64,000 nt of DNA from Micromonospora phaseoli (GTDB taxonomy: Bacteria > Actinomycetota > Actinomycetes > Mycobacteriales > Micromonosporaceae): assembly GCF_900109115.1 (NCBI RefSeq), contig NZ_FNYV01000003.1:1-64000 (forward strand). The letters run 5' to 3'. Of this stretch, positions 17,607 through 25,090 are shown one piece after another. Position numbers and translations under genes: made by a program. Every line of letters begins with the position of its first letter. Position 1 is the first letter of the stretch. The notes below the pieces were generated by a model, which saw only the letters and a program-made list of their open reading frames with translations, did no database searches and had not been told where the DNA came from.

Positions 17607-17813
17607 ATGGCCAACGTGCAGCAACCGGAGATGCGCCGCAGCGGCGAGACCCGGCTGGTCCAGGACAGCGACGGCCCGAACCCGGCCGGCGACTCCTCGC
17701 CGAGCCGGGAGCACCGCTCGGTGCCGGTCGACCAGGTGTCGCCGTACGGCCCCGGCCGGGGGCGCGCCACGACCTCGCAGGAGCCGTCCGGCCGCGAGGC
17801 CGAAGGCGACTGA
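17607..17813 (+). CDS. Small hydrophilic hypothetical protein, 68 residues
   Basis: ATG 17607 follows GGAGAGG with 8-base spacing. The product (MANVQQPEMRRSGETRLVQD...) is rich in Ser, Pro, Gly, Arg and Asp, with no hydrophobic core, so it is probably disordered. It lies 56 bases after the hibernation-factor-like gene and before a strong hairpin, so the two may be co-transcribed. No family recognised. Confidence 0.55.
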   Translation: MANVQQPEMRRSGETRLVQDSDGPNPAGDSSPSREHRSVPVDQVSPYGPGRGRATTSQEPSGREAEGD

Positions 17814-17822
17814 GCGCGGATG

Positions 17823-17855
17823 CCCCCGCCCGCCCGCAGTACGGGCGAGCGGGGG
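17823..17855 (+). terminator. GC-rich hairpin after the 68-residue gene
   Basis: A 14-bp stem with one mismatch surrounds the loop 17837-17841. It begins 10 bases after the stop at 17813 and has no T-run. Probable terminator. Confidence 0.5.
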
Positions 17856-17867
17856 GCTACCGCCGGG

Positions 17868-17873
17868 TAGCCT
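17868..17873 (+). promoter_or_regulatory. -10 box TAGCCT for the alpha/beta hydrolase
   Basis: TAGCCT precedes GTG 17894 by 20 bases; transcription about 7 bases downstream would give a leader of roughly 13 bases. Confidence 0.45.
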
Positions 17874-17893
17874 GCCGGCGTACCGTCGGCGGG

Positions 17894-18943
17894 GTGGAAC
17901 CCGACGTGCTGGGCCCGCCGTACGAGCGGCACACCATCGACCTGGGCCGCGACGACGAGGGCCCGGTGGTGGCCACCCTGGTCCGCCGCCGCGCCGAGCG
18001 CCCCACCGGGCGGGCCGTGCTCTACGTGCACGGCTTCGTCGACTATTTCTTCCAGACCCACGTCGCCGACTTCTTCGCGGACCGGGGCTGGGACTTCTAC
18101 GCGCTGGACCTGCGCAAGTACGGCCGCAGCCTGCTGCCACACCAGACCGCCAACTTCTGCCGCGACCTCGGCGACTACTTCCCGGAGTTGGACGCCGCCG
18201 CAGAGATCATCCGCGATGAGGACGGGCACGACACCCTGCTGGCCATGGGCCACTCGACCGGCGGTCTGGTCATCTCACTCTGGGCGGACAGCCGCCGCGA
18301 CACCGGTCTGGTCGACGGCCTGTTCCTCAACAGCCCTTTCTTCGACCTCAACGCACCCTGGTTCGTGCGCCGGCCCCTCGCGACCGCCGTCGCCCGCCTG
18401 GGCCGCAGGGCGCCACACCGCATCCTCCCGTTCGGGCTCGGCACCGTGTACGGCGAGAGCATCCACGCCGACCACCGGGGCGAGTGGACGTACGACCTGG
18501 CCTGGAAGCCGCTGGCCGGCTTCCCCGTCCGAGCCGGCTGGCTGGACGCCATCCGCACCGGTCAGCGACGGCTGCGCGCCGGGCTGGACATCCCGGTACC
18601 GGTGCTGCTCGCCTGCTCCACCCGTTCTTTCCGGGGCGCGAAGTGGCACGACTCGGCGAGCCTCGCCGACGCCGTCCTCGACGTCGAACACATGGTCCGC
18701 TGGGCGCCCCGTCTCGGCCAGCACGTCACCGTCGCCAGGTTCGACGGCGGCATGCACGACCTGACGCTCTCCGGCCCCGCCGTACGAGAGAAGGTCTTCG
18801 CCGAGGTCGGCCGGTGGGCCGAGGCGTTCCTCGGTGCCGGACCGACGACTCACCGCCCGGCCCCACCGCAACCCCGTGGCTCGACCGAGAACGGGTCCGC
18901 GCCGGCGGCGGAAACCACGCCCCACGCGGACGCGGACGCCTGA
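17894..18943 (+). CDS. Alpha/beta hydrolase, serine aminopeptidase (S33)/lysophospholipase-like
   Basis: 349 residues from GTG 17894. The fold begins with VLYVHGFVDYFF and continues with DFYALDLRKYGRS. The nucleophile elbow is MGHSTGGLV and a late GGMHDLTLS supplies the histidine; this order fits the S33/monoacylglycerol-lipase-like group. No signal peptide is seen, so it is cytoplasmic. The last ~40 residues are a Pro/Thr-rich tail. The substrate is unknown. Confidence 0.8.
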   Translation: MEPDVLGPPYERHTIDLGRDDEGPVVATLVRRRAERPTGRAVLYVHGFVDYFFQTHVADFFADRGWDFYALDLRKYGRSLLPHQTANFCRDLGDYFPELDAAAEIIRDEDGHDTLLAMGHSTGGLVISLWADSRRDTGLVDGLFLNSPFFDLNAPWFVRRPLATAVARLGRRAPHRILPFGLGTVYGESIHADHRGEWTYDLAWKPLAGFPVRAGWLDAIRTGQRRLRAGLDIPVPVLLACSTRSFRGAKWHDSASLADAVLDVEHMVRWAPRLGQHVTVARFDGGMHDLTLSGPAVREKVFAEVGRWAEAFLGAGPTTHRPAPPQPRGSTENGSAPAAETTPHADADA

Positions 18944-19048
18944 ACCCGCCCCACGGGTACCGCCGAGGCCGCGCACGACGTGGACCTGGCCACCCGTTCC
19001 GGCGTGCGGGGCACGGGCGGCGGTACCCTTCTCGCGCGATACCACGAC

Positions 19049-19121
19049 GCGCCCGTAGCTCAGCGGATAGAGCAGGGGACTTCTAATCCCAAGGCCGCAG
19101 GTTCGAATCCTGCCGGGCGCA
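19049..19121 (+). tRNA. tRNA-Arg (anticodon UCU)
   Basis: A 73-base cloverleaf. The acceptor stem is GCGCCCG/CGGGCGC and the D stem GCTC/GAGC. The anticodon loop CTTCTAA has anticodon TCT (reads AGA), and the T arm is GCAGG-TTCGAAT-CCTGC. CCA is not encoded. One anticodon-stem end pair is a G-A mismatch. TACCCT at 19023-19028 could be its -10. Confidence 0.95.
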
Positions 19122-19228
19122 CCGCCACTTCCCCCGGAGCGAGGCCGCTGCCGAAATTGTCGCTGCGGGGCGATAGCTTCCCTCGGTCGCGCTACATCTG
19201 GCGGCATGTTGGCGACCGGGAGGCTTCT

Positions 19229-19708
19229 GTGGGCGTGCTGTACGACTACTTCCGCACCGGTGACGAGGAGGCCGTCGCGAAGCTGATGGCCGCCACGGAC
19301 GGTGGACCTGTGGTGCGGGAGGGCGGCTCGCCTCTCGTGGACGCGCTCGATGCGAAGGGGATCGATCCGTCGGTGGTCCTCGGCAAGGTCGTGTCGTTCG
19401 CTCTCGACGTGCCCTGGACCGCCGGCCTGGTCGGGGAGCGACTTGTCTGGCCCGACGGCCCTGGCCCGGACCCCGAGTACGAAGGACCCTGGGTGGCTGC
19501 GCTCAGCGACCGCGCCAGGGACGCGCTGGCCGGTGTTACGGACGACCAGTTGCCGGGTCTGGCTGATCGTTGGTCACGTATTGAGGAGCTGTCTCACTAC
19601 AGCGACATGCAGCCGGGGGCAATGCTGTCGGTCCTGCACGAGTTCGTGGGGCTGGCACGCAGAGCACGCGCGAACGCGGAGAGCCTCTACTGCTGGATCT
19701 GCCTCTGA
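19229..19708 (+). CDS. Hypothetical protein, 159 residues
   Basis: GTG 19229 follows GGGAGG. The product has no signal or membrane segment. It contains GIDPSVVLGKVVSFALDVPWTAGLVG and WVAALSDRARDALAGVTDDQLPGLADRWSRIEE and ends LYCWICL. It resembles a conserved family of small actinobacterial proteins of unknown function; I cannot name it. It stands alone, just after the tRNA gene. Confidence 0.65.
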   Translation: MGVLYDYFRTGDEEAVAKLMAATDGGPVVREGGSPLVDALDAKGIDPSVVLGKVVSFALDVPWTAGLVGERLVWPDGPGPDPEYEGPWVAALSDRARDALAGVTDDQLPGLADRWSRIEELSHYSDMQPGAMLSVLHEFVGLARRARANAESLYCWICL

Positions 19709-19966
19709 TCGCGGTCGGTGGTCGCATCGACGGCAGGGATCATCCTGGGGTGCCGGGTAGGCTCTGTGTCCGCCACCTGACCGGCGGGCAGACAGGGGAG
19801 GTGAGCTTCGATCCTCCGCGTCGAGACTCTTGACCTGACGCACTTTCCCAGGCGTGACCGGTTCGATGTCTGGCAGGACATCATCTCGAAGGGGACCGCT
19901 CCGTCGCTGTTCTCCAGTCCGCACGCGACGAACTTCACCGGGTTCGCCCGGGCGGTCGACCTGGGC

Positions 19967-20827
19967 GTGTCGCGGGTCATGTCGTTTCGCTATCCGGGGC
20001 TGACGATGCGGCGTTCGCAGCGGATGATCCGGCGGAGCGATCCTGAGATGTACGAGCTGGCCCTACCACTGACCGGTGACAGCGCACTCGTTCAGGAGCG
20101 CCGTGAGTCGGTCATCCGGCCGACCGAGTTCACGTTCCTCACCACCTCTCGCCCCTACGAGTGCCGGCATCTTCCGGAGCGGGAAACCGCACCCAGTGGC
20201 GGGACGGATCCCGCGCCACCAGCAACGTCGTCCACTGTGGCGATTCTCGTTCCACAGTCGGCGGTACCGCTTCCGCAACAGAAAGTCGTTCGACTGCTCG
20301 CCGGCCGCATGCGGACCGAGGGCATGACGGCCCTGCTGGCGCAGTTCCTGGTACAGGTCGGGGAGCACCCGGAGCAGTTCCGAACGGCCGCCGCCGGGCA
20401 GTTGGACAGGATGGCACTCGATCTGGTCTCGGCGACGCTGGCGCAGCACCTCGACCTGGAGGATGCGCTTCCGGTCGAGGTGCGGCAGCAGGGGTTCCGG
20501 GCCCGGATCGACGCGTTCATCACCGCGCACCTGGGCGACGTCGACCTCAACGCCCGTACGATCGCCGCCGCCCATCACATCTCGCTGCGTACGTTGTATC
20601 GACTGTGGGCGGACGAGGGCACCAGCATCGCCGAGTTGATTCGTCATCGGCGACTGGAGCGCTGCCGACACGACCTGGCCAATCCACTCCTTGCCGGTCA
20701 GCCGATCTACGCCATCGCCGCCCGCTGGGGCTTCGCCGACAAGGCGAGTTTCGCCCGCCTGTTCCGCGCGACCTACGGCTTGACGCCACAGGAGTACCGG
20801 CAGACGTCGGCCCCGCCGCAGGCGTGA
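19967..20827 (+). CDS. AraC-family transcriptional regulator with unclear 5' end
   Basis: At least 286 residues. The C-terminal ~100 are a double helix-turn-helix: LNARTIAAAHHISLRTLYRLW, then IYAIAARWGFADKASFARLFRATYGLTPQEYR. GTG 19967 is the first usual start, but the same frame upstream to 19805 encodes credible family sequence (LDLTHFPRRDRFDVWQDIIS, SLFSSPHATNFTGFAR) with no ATG, GTG or TTG. The ribosome-site-like AGGGGAGG at 19794-19801 lies 9 bases before an in-frame ATC (19811). The true gene probably starts near 19801-19811 and may carry a mutation. It could regulate the adjacent diterpenoid operon. Confidence 0.7.
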   Translation: MSRVMSFRYPGLTMRRSQRMIRRSDPEMYELALPLTGDSALVQERRESVIRPTEFTFLTTSRPYECRHLPERETAPSGGTDPAPPATSSTVAILVPQSAVPLPQQKVVRLLAGRMRTEGMTALLAQFLVQVGEHPEQFRTAAAGQLDRMALDLVSATLAQHLDLEDALPVEVRQQGFRARIDAFITAHLGDVDLNARTIAAAHHISLRTLYRLWADEGTSIAELIRHRRLERCRHDLANPLLAGQPIYAIAARWGFADKASFARLFRATYGLTPQEYRQTSAPPQA

Positions 20828-20858
20828 CGAGGACGCCCTCCGACGCCACCCCATCGAC

Positions 20859-20874
20859 CTGAGTGACCACTCAG
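20859..20874. promoter_or_regulatory. Palindrome CTGAGTG-AC-CACTCAG upstream of the P450 operon
   Basis: Perfect 7-bp arms with a 2-base spacer between the regulator gene and the P450 gene. The short spacing looks like a dimeric repressor operator more than a terminator; the binding protein is unknown. Confidence 0.5.
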
Positions 20875-20971
20875 TAGGGTGGGCGACGCCCAAGACCCGC
20901 AACCGGTACGAGCGCGGCCACGCGACGAAGGCGATCACCCATTGCTAGATCGCCCTCACAACTTGCACACT

Positions 20972-20977
20972 TAGGCT
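20972..20977 (+). promoter_or_regulatory. -10 box TAGGCT for the P450/diterpene operon
   Basis: TAGGCT lies in a relatively AT-rich stretch about 66 bases before the P450 start, leaving a 5' leader of about 60 bases. No clear -35 is seen. Confidence 0.4.
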
Positions 20978-21043
20978 GCATTAAGTCCTGGAAGTTGCGC
21001 GATCCACAACTACCGGGCCTAGCCGAAGGAGAAACGATCCGCA

Positions 21044-22423
21044 GTGGAGACGCCGGAGGCCAGAGCAGCAGGCAAGCCCAGGACGGTGCCGGTATGGAAG
21101 GCGCTGCCGAGCGCCCTCCGGGACGCACATCAGTCCCTGGTGGACGTCGGCAACGCGGCTGACGGTGCGGTCGTCCGTCTCGGGCTCGGGATCTCCAGCC
21201 CGTACCTGGTCACCCATCCCGAGCACGTCCAGCAGGTGCTGCAGGAGAATGCCGCCAACTATCCCCGGGGCGACAACACCGCCCTGTGGCGCTCGGTTCG
21301 CCGACTCGTCGGTGACGGCATCCTCTCCGAGGGTGAGACCTGGGCCGCCAGCCGCAGGACGTTGGCTCCACTGTTCCGCCCGGCCCGCATCAACTCGCTG
21401 GTCGACACGATGGCCGAGGCGATCGAGGGGGCGACCGACCGGCTCGACCAGGCGGCGGCGGACGGCACCGTCGTCGACATCGGATCGGAGCTGTCCCGCC
21501 TCGTCTGCGCGGCCATCATGCGGGTGTTCTTCGCCGACCGGCTGAACGTCGACGAGGCCCTGCGCATCATGGCGGCGCAGGAGTCGATCGTCACCTCCAT
21601 GGCGCCACGGCTGCTCGCTCCCGTCGTGCCCTGGTGGGTGCCGATGCCGGGCGACCGGCGCTTTCACCGCGCCGTGCAGGAGATCGACGGCATCCTGCTG
21701 CCGGTACTCCGGCAGGCGCTGCGTCAGCCCGGGACGGAGGGGGACGTGCTGTCGACCCTGGCTCGGGCGAGCCGGGACGGGCAGCCCCTGACCGAGCAGC
21801 AGATGCGCGACGACCTGGTCTCCATGGTCGCCGTCACCACCGAGACCAGCTACGTGGCACTGACCTGGCTGTGGCCCGTCCTCGCCACGCACGAGCACGT
21901 CGCCCGCCGGCTCTACGCCGAGATCGACGACGTGGTCGGCGCCGGTCCCGTCCGGGCCGCTCACCTGCCCCGGTTGAGCTACACCCGGATGGTGCTCGAC
22001 GAACTCCTGCGGCTGTTCCCCGCCGGCTGGATCGTCCCCCGCCGAGCCGCCGGGCCGGACGTGCTGGGCGGGGTACGGATCGACAAGGGCGCGACGGTGG
22101 TCCTCTCCCCCTATGCCACCCACCGGATGAAGGCGTTCTGGGGCCCGGACGCGGAGACCTTCGACCCGGAGCGGTTCGCCCCGGGACGGACCGATCAGCG
22201 GCACCGCTACGCCTACTACCCGTTCGGCCTCGGGATACATCGATGCCTGGGCGAGCACCTGTTCCAGTTGGAGGCCCAGCTGATCGTCGCGACGCTGGTC
22301 AGCAAGTACCGCTTCACCCTGACCGAGCCCTCGGTGCCCGGGATACGGGTCGCCGCGTCGCTGCGTCCACAACGACGGGTCGAGCTGACGCTCACGCGGC
22401 TTGAGCCCTCCGTCGCCCGCTAG
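21044..22423 (+). CDS. Cytochrome P450, probably diterpenoid-tailoring
   Basis: 459 residues, no membrane anchor. The heme loop is YYPFGLGIHRCLGEH (Cys401 ligates heme); ExxR is ELLRL and the PERF region is FDPERFAPGR. The I-helix reads MVAVTTETSY, so the usual Ala/Gly-Gly pair of AGxxT is Val-Thr, which may affect oxygen activation. The GTG start follows AAGGAG with a long 12-base gap. Its stop overlaps the ribosome site of the diterpene synthase, so it probably oxidises that product. A similar P450 is linked to the known Salinispora diterpene operon. Confidence 0.9.
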   Translation: METPEARAAGKPRTVPVWKALPSALRDAHQSLVDVGNAADGAVVRLGLGISSPYLVTHPEHVQQVLQENAANYPRGDNTALWRSVRRLVGDGILSEGETWAASRRTLAPLFRPARINSLVDTMAEAIEGATDRLDQAAADGTVVDIGSELSRLVCAAIMRVFFADRLNVDEALRIMAAQESIVTSMAPRLLAPVVPWWVPMPGDRRFHRAVQEIDGILLPVLRQALRQPGTEGDVLSTLARASRDGQPLTEQQMRDDLVSMVAVTTETSYVALTWLWPVLATHEHVARRLYAEIDDVVGAGPVRAAHLPRLSYTRMVLDELLRLFPAGWIVPRRAAGPDVLGGVRIDKGATVVLSPYATHRMKAFWGPDAETFDPERFAPGRTDQRHRYAYYPFGLGIHRCLGEHLFQLEAQLIVATLVSKYRFTLTEPSVPGIRVAASLRPQRRVELTLTRLEPSVAR

Positions 22424-22432
22424 GAGCCGATC

Positions 22433-23341
22433 TTGTCTTCCCCACCCCTCGCTACCGCATTCGAGCTGGCCGCCGAGGCGGGACGCATCTGTTCCGTGGC
22501 GACCAAGGGCCAACGTGACCTACAGGCCCGGGTCGCCGCGTACCCCAGCCTCTTTCCGGACCCTCCGGTCGACGCGACGATGCTGAGCGCCCTGGCGCTG
22601 TCCACGGCGTTCATCGCGCCGTGGTGCAGCGCAGCCGAGCTGCGCACCGCGAACCGGGCATCCCTCTGGGTCACCGCCGAGGACTGGTACATCGACTCCG
22701 TGGCCACCACCGCCGAGACGGCCACCGCGACCGTGACGACCTGTCTGTCCATCGCCGCCGGCGACGCGCCGGCCGCCGACGATCCCCTGGGGCGGTTCCT
22801 CGCCGACATCCGCGATGACCTCGCCGCGATGCCGGCGTTCGGCCGCCTTGCGCACCTGTGGCGCGAGGAACTGCACCGCATGCTTGATGCTGAGCTGCGG
22901 GAGTGGCAGTGGCGGGCGGCCAGGGATGCCGACCCGACAGATCTACCCGGCCCGGCTGAGTATCTGGACAACGCCCCCGGCTACGGCGCCACCTGGGTCA
23001 ACGTCTCGCACTGGATCGCTACCGGGGCGGTCGACAGCGAGCAGCGACTCGCCGAGCTGATCACCGCCAGCCTGGCGGTGGAGAAGGTTCTGCGGCTGGT
23101 CAACGACCTGGCCAGCTACGGTCGGGACGTCAAGGCCGGGGACCTGAACATCCTCATGCTGGGGGTCGACCAGGACGACGTGCGTCGACAGGTCGGCGAC
23201 CAGATCCGCCGCTGCCGGACCCTGCTGGACTCGCTGGCGGACTCGTGCCCACGGGAGGCCGTCTACCTTCGGCGTGAGCTCGGCTTCACCACCTCCTTCT
23301 ACGGCGGAGGCGACTTCTGGGGCAGCGGTGACGACCGTTGA
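22433..23341 (+). CDS. Class I diterpene synthase
   Basis: 302 residues starting at TTG 22433 with an ideal TAGGAG site that overlaps the P450 stop. The metal-binding motifs are an acidic EDWYID (Glu83-Asp88) in place of the usual DDxxD and an NSE-type LVNDLASYGRD (Asn224-Asp225, Ser228). The enzyme should ionise and cyclise a copalyl-diphosphate-type intermediate made by the next gene, with which it overlaps by 14 bases. It looks closer to short bacterial labdane-related synthases than to sesquiterpene cyclases. The product cannot be predicted. Confidence 0.8.
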   Translation: MSSPPLATAFELAAEAGRICSVATKGQRDLQARVAAYPSLFPDPPVDATMLSALALSTAFIAPWCSAAELRTANRASLWVTAEDWYIDSVATTAETATATVTTCLSIAAGDAPAADDPLGRFLADIRDDLAAMPAFGRLAHLWREELHRMLDAELREWQWRAARDADPTDLPGPAEYLDNAPGYGATWVNVSHWIATGAVDSEQRLAELITASLAVEKVLRLVNDLASYGRDVKAGDLNILMLGVDQDDVRRQVGDQIRRCRTLLDSLADSCPREAVYLRRELGFTTSFYGGGDFWGSGDDR

Positions 23342-24917
23342 CCGTGGCACGCCGGCCGGGTCGGTCCTGGACCCCGCCGAGCTGGCTGGCGACCTGGTCG
23401 CCGAGATGTTGCGCGAGCCCGCTGGCCGCACCTCCCCGTCGATCTACGAGACCGCGCGGTTGGTGAGCCTCGCCCCATGGCTGGTCGGGCACGCCGACCG
23501 GGTGCGGTACCTGCTCGACAACCAAGACCCGGAGGGCGGCTGGGGGCCACCCGGGGGCTACGCCCTGGTCCCCACTCTGAGCGCGACGGAGGCCCTGCTC
23601 GCGGCGTTGCGCGCGGCGTCAACCGCGAACGCCGCCGAGGTGGCTCGCGCCGCCGGCCGGGCGCTGGACAGGTTGGCCGTGCTGCTGCGCGGCTCCGGGC
23701 CCCTACCGGACACACCGGCCATCGACCTGATCGTTCCCGCGCTGGTCGACTCGCTCAACAAGCACCTCGGCCACCTCGCGGGCACCTCACCGGGCGATCG
23801 GCGGTGGCAGCGGCGCGACCTGGATCTGCCAGCGGGTATGACCCGCCAGCGGCTCGCCGCCGTCCGCCGTCTGGTGGCGACCGGGGCACCGGTGCCCGAG
23901 AAGCTGTGGCACGCCCTGGAGATCCTGCCCGACCTCGCCCCGACCGCCTCGGGTGTGGTGTCGATGTCACCCGGCACGGTGGGTGCCTCGCCGGCCGCGA
24001 CGGCCGCGTGGCTCGGTGCGCCGGATCGCCCCGACGGGCGGCAGGCCGTGGCGTTCCTGGAGGAGACCGTGCGCCGCAACGGCGGCCCGGTGCCGTGCGC
24101 GACGCCGATCACCGTCTTCGAGCGGGCGTGGGTGACCGCCACCCTGGTGCGGGCAGGTATCCGGGTGACGGCCTGTCCCGACCTGATCGACAGCCTCACC
24201 GCAAACCTGGGTGCGGCGGGCACACCGACCGGGCCCGGCCTACCGGCGGACGCCGACACCACCTCGGTCACCCTGTTCGCGCTCGGTCGGATCGGGGCTC
24301 CGGTGTCCCCGGACTGCCTCTTCCACTTCGAGACGGGCGAAGGTTTCTGCACCTGGCCGGGCGAGGACGGCTTCAGCGTCACCACCAATGCCCACGTGCT
24401 CGACGCACTCGGGCAGCACGCGGGCCGGCATCCCGAGCCGGGACACCGGTACCGGAGCGCGGTTCGCCGCCTGGTGGCGGCGCTACAGGAGCGCCAGGAC
24501 GCCGAGGGCAGTTGGGATGACCGCTGGCACGCCTCCCGCTTCTACGCGACGGCATGCTGCACCGCGGCGTTGGCGGAGTTCGGTCCCACGCCCACGGTGC
24601 ACGCCTCACTCGCCAGCGCCGCCGACTGGGTGCTGGCCACGCAGCGCCCGGACGGCTCGTGGGGTACCTGGGGGGGCACGGCCGAGGAGACCGCGTACGC
24701 GGTGCAGACCCTGATCGCCACCGGACAGCGGCGCACAGAAGTCGTCACGGCGGTCCGTCGCGCCCACACCTATCTCAGCTGTGACGACGGGCAGGACGGG
24801 CTGGCGCTGTGGCATGACAAGGATCTATATCAACCCACCGTGATCGTTCGTGCTGCCGTACTGGCTGCTCAGCACCGGGCGGCGGGCTGGCTGGCCGCCG
24901 TACCCGCCTGGGCGTGA
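23328..24917 (+). CDS. Class II diterpene cyclase (copalyl diphosphate synthase-like)
   Basis: 529 residues from GTG 23328. It is a two-domain alpha-barrel terpene cyclase with QW-like repeats (DNQDPEGGWG, EGSWDDRWHAS, TQRPDGSWGTWGG). The catalytic acid motif reads DADTTS (Asp308, Asp310), a variant of DxDD. It should protonate geranylgeranyl diphosphate to a bicyclic diphosphate. There is no GGPP synthase nearby, so the substrate must come from elsewhere. Residues such as ETARLVSLAPWLVGH resemble prokaryotic ent-copalyl diphosphate synthases. Confidence 0.85.
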   Translation: MTTVDRGTPAGSVLDPAELAGDLVAEMLREPAGRTSPSIYETARLVSLAPWLVGHADRVRYLLDNQDPEGGWGPPGGYALVPTLSATEALLAALRAASTANAAEVARAAGRALDRLAVLLRGSGPLPDTPAIDLIVPALVDSLNKHLGHLAGTSPGDRRWQRRDLDLPAGMTRQRLAAVRRLVATGAPVPEKLWHALEILPDLAPTASGVVSMSPGTVGASPAATAAWLGAPDRPDGRQAVAFLEETVRRNGGPVPCATPITVFERAWVTATLVRAGIRVTACPDLIDSLTANLGAAGTPTGPGLPADADTTSVTLFALGRIGAPVSPDCLFHFETGEGFCTWPGEDGFSVTTNAHVLDALGQHAGRHPEPGHRYRSAVRRLVAALQERQDAEGSWDDRWHASRFYATACCTAALAEFGPTPTVHASLASAADWVLATQRPDGSWGTWGGTAEETAYAVQTLIATGQRRTEVVTAVRRAHTYLSCDDGQDGLALWHDKDLYQPTVIVRAAVLAAQHRAAGWLAAVPAWA

Positions 24918-24939
24918 CGGCAGCCGTCGATCACCCACT

Positions 24940-24958
24940 CCGGACAAAGATTGTCCGG
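24940..24958 (+). terminator. Hairpin after the diterpene operon
   Basis: CCGGACAA (24940-24947), loop AGA, TTGTCCGG (24951-24958): a perfect 8-bp stem 22 bases after the cyclase stop. It has no T-run and could be a terminator or an operator for the conservon downstream. Confidence 0.45.
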
Positions 24959-25090
24959 GTCGGACGGATCTGTTACCTGCGACCTTGAGTCGATAGTCAG
25001 ATAACTGATAGCGTTTCTCGGTCTGTCTAGACCAGCGCTTGCGGCTCATCCGGCCGGCAAGCTCGTCGATGCTCCGCTTGGGACGGTCTG

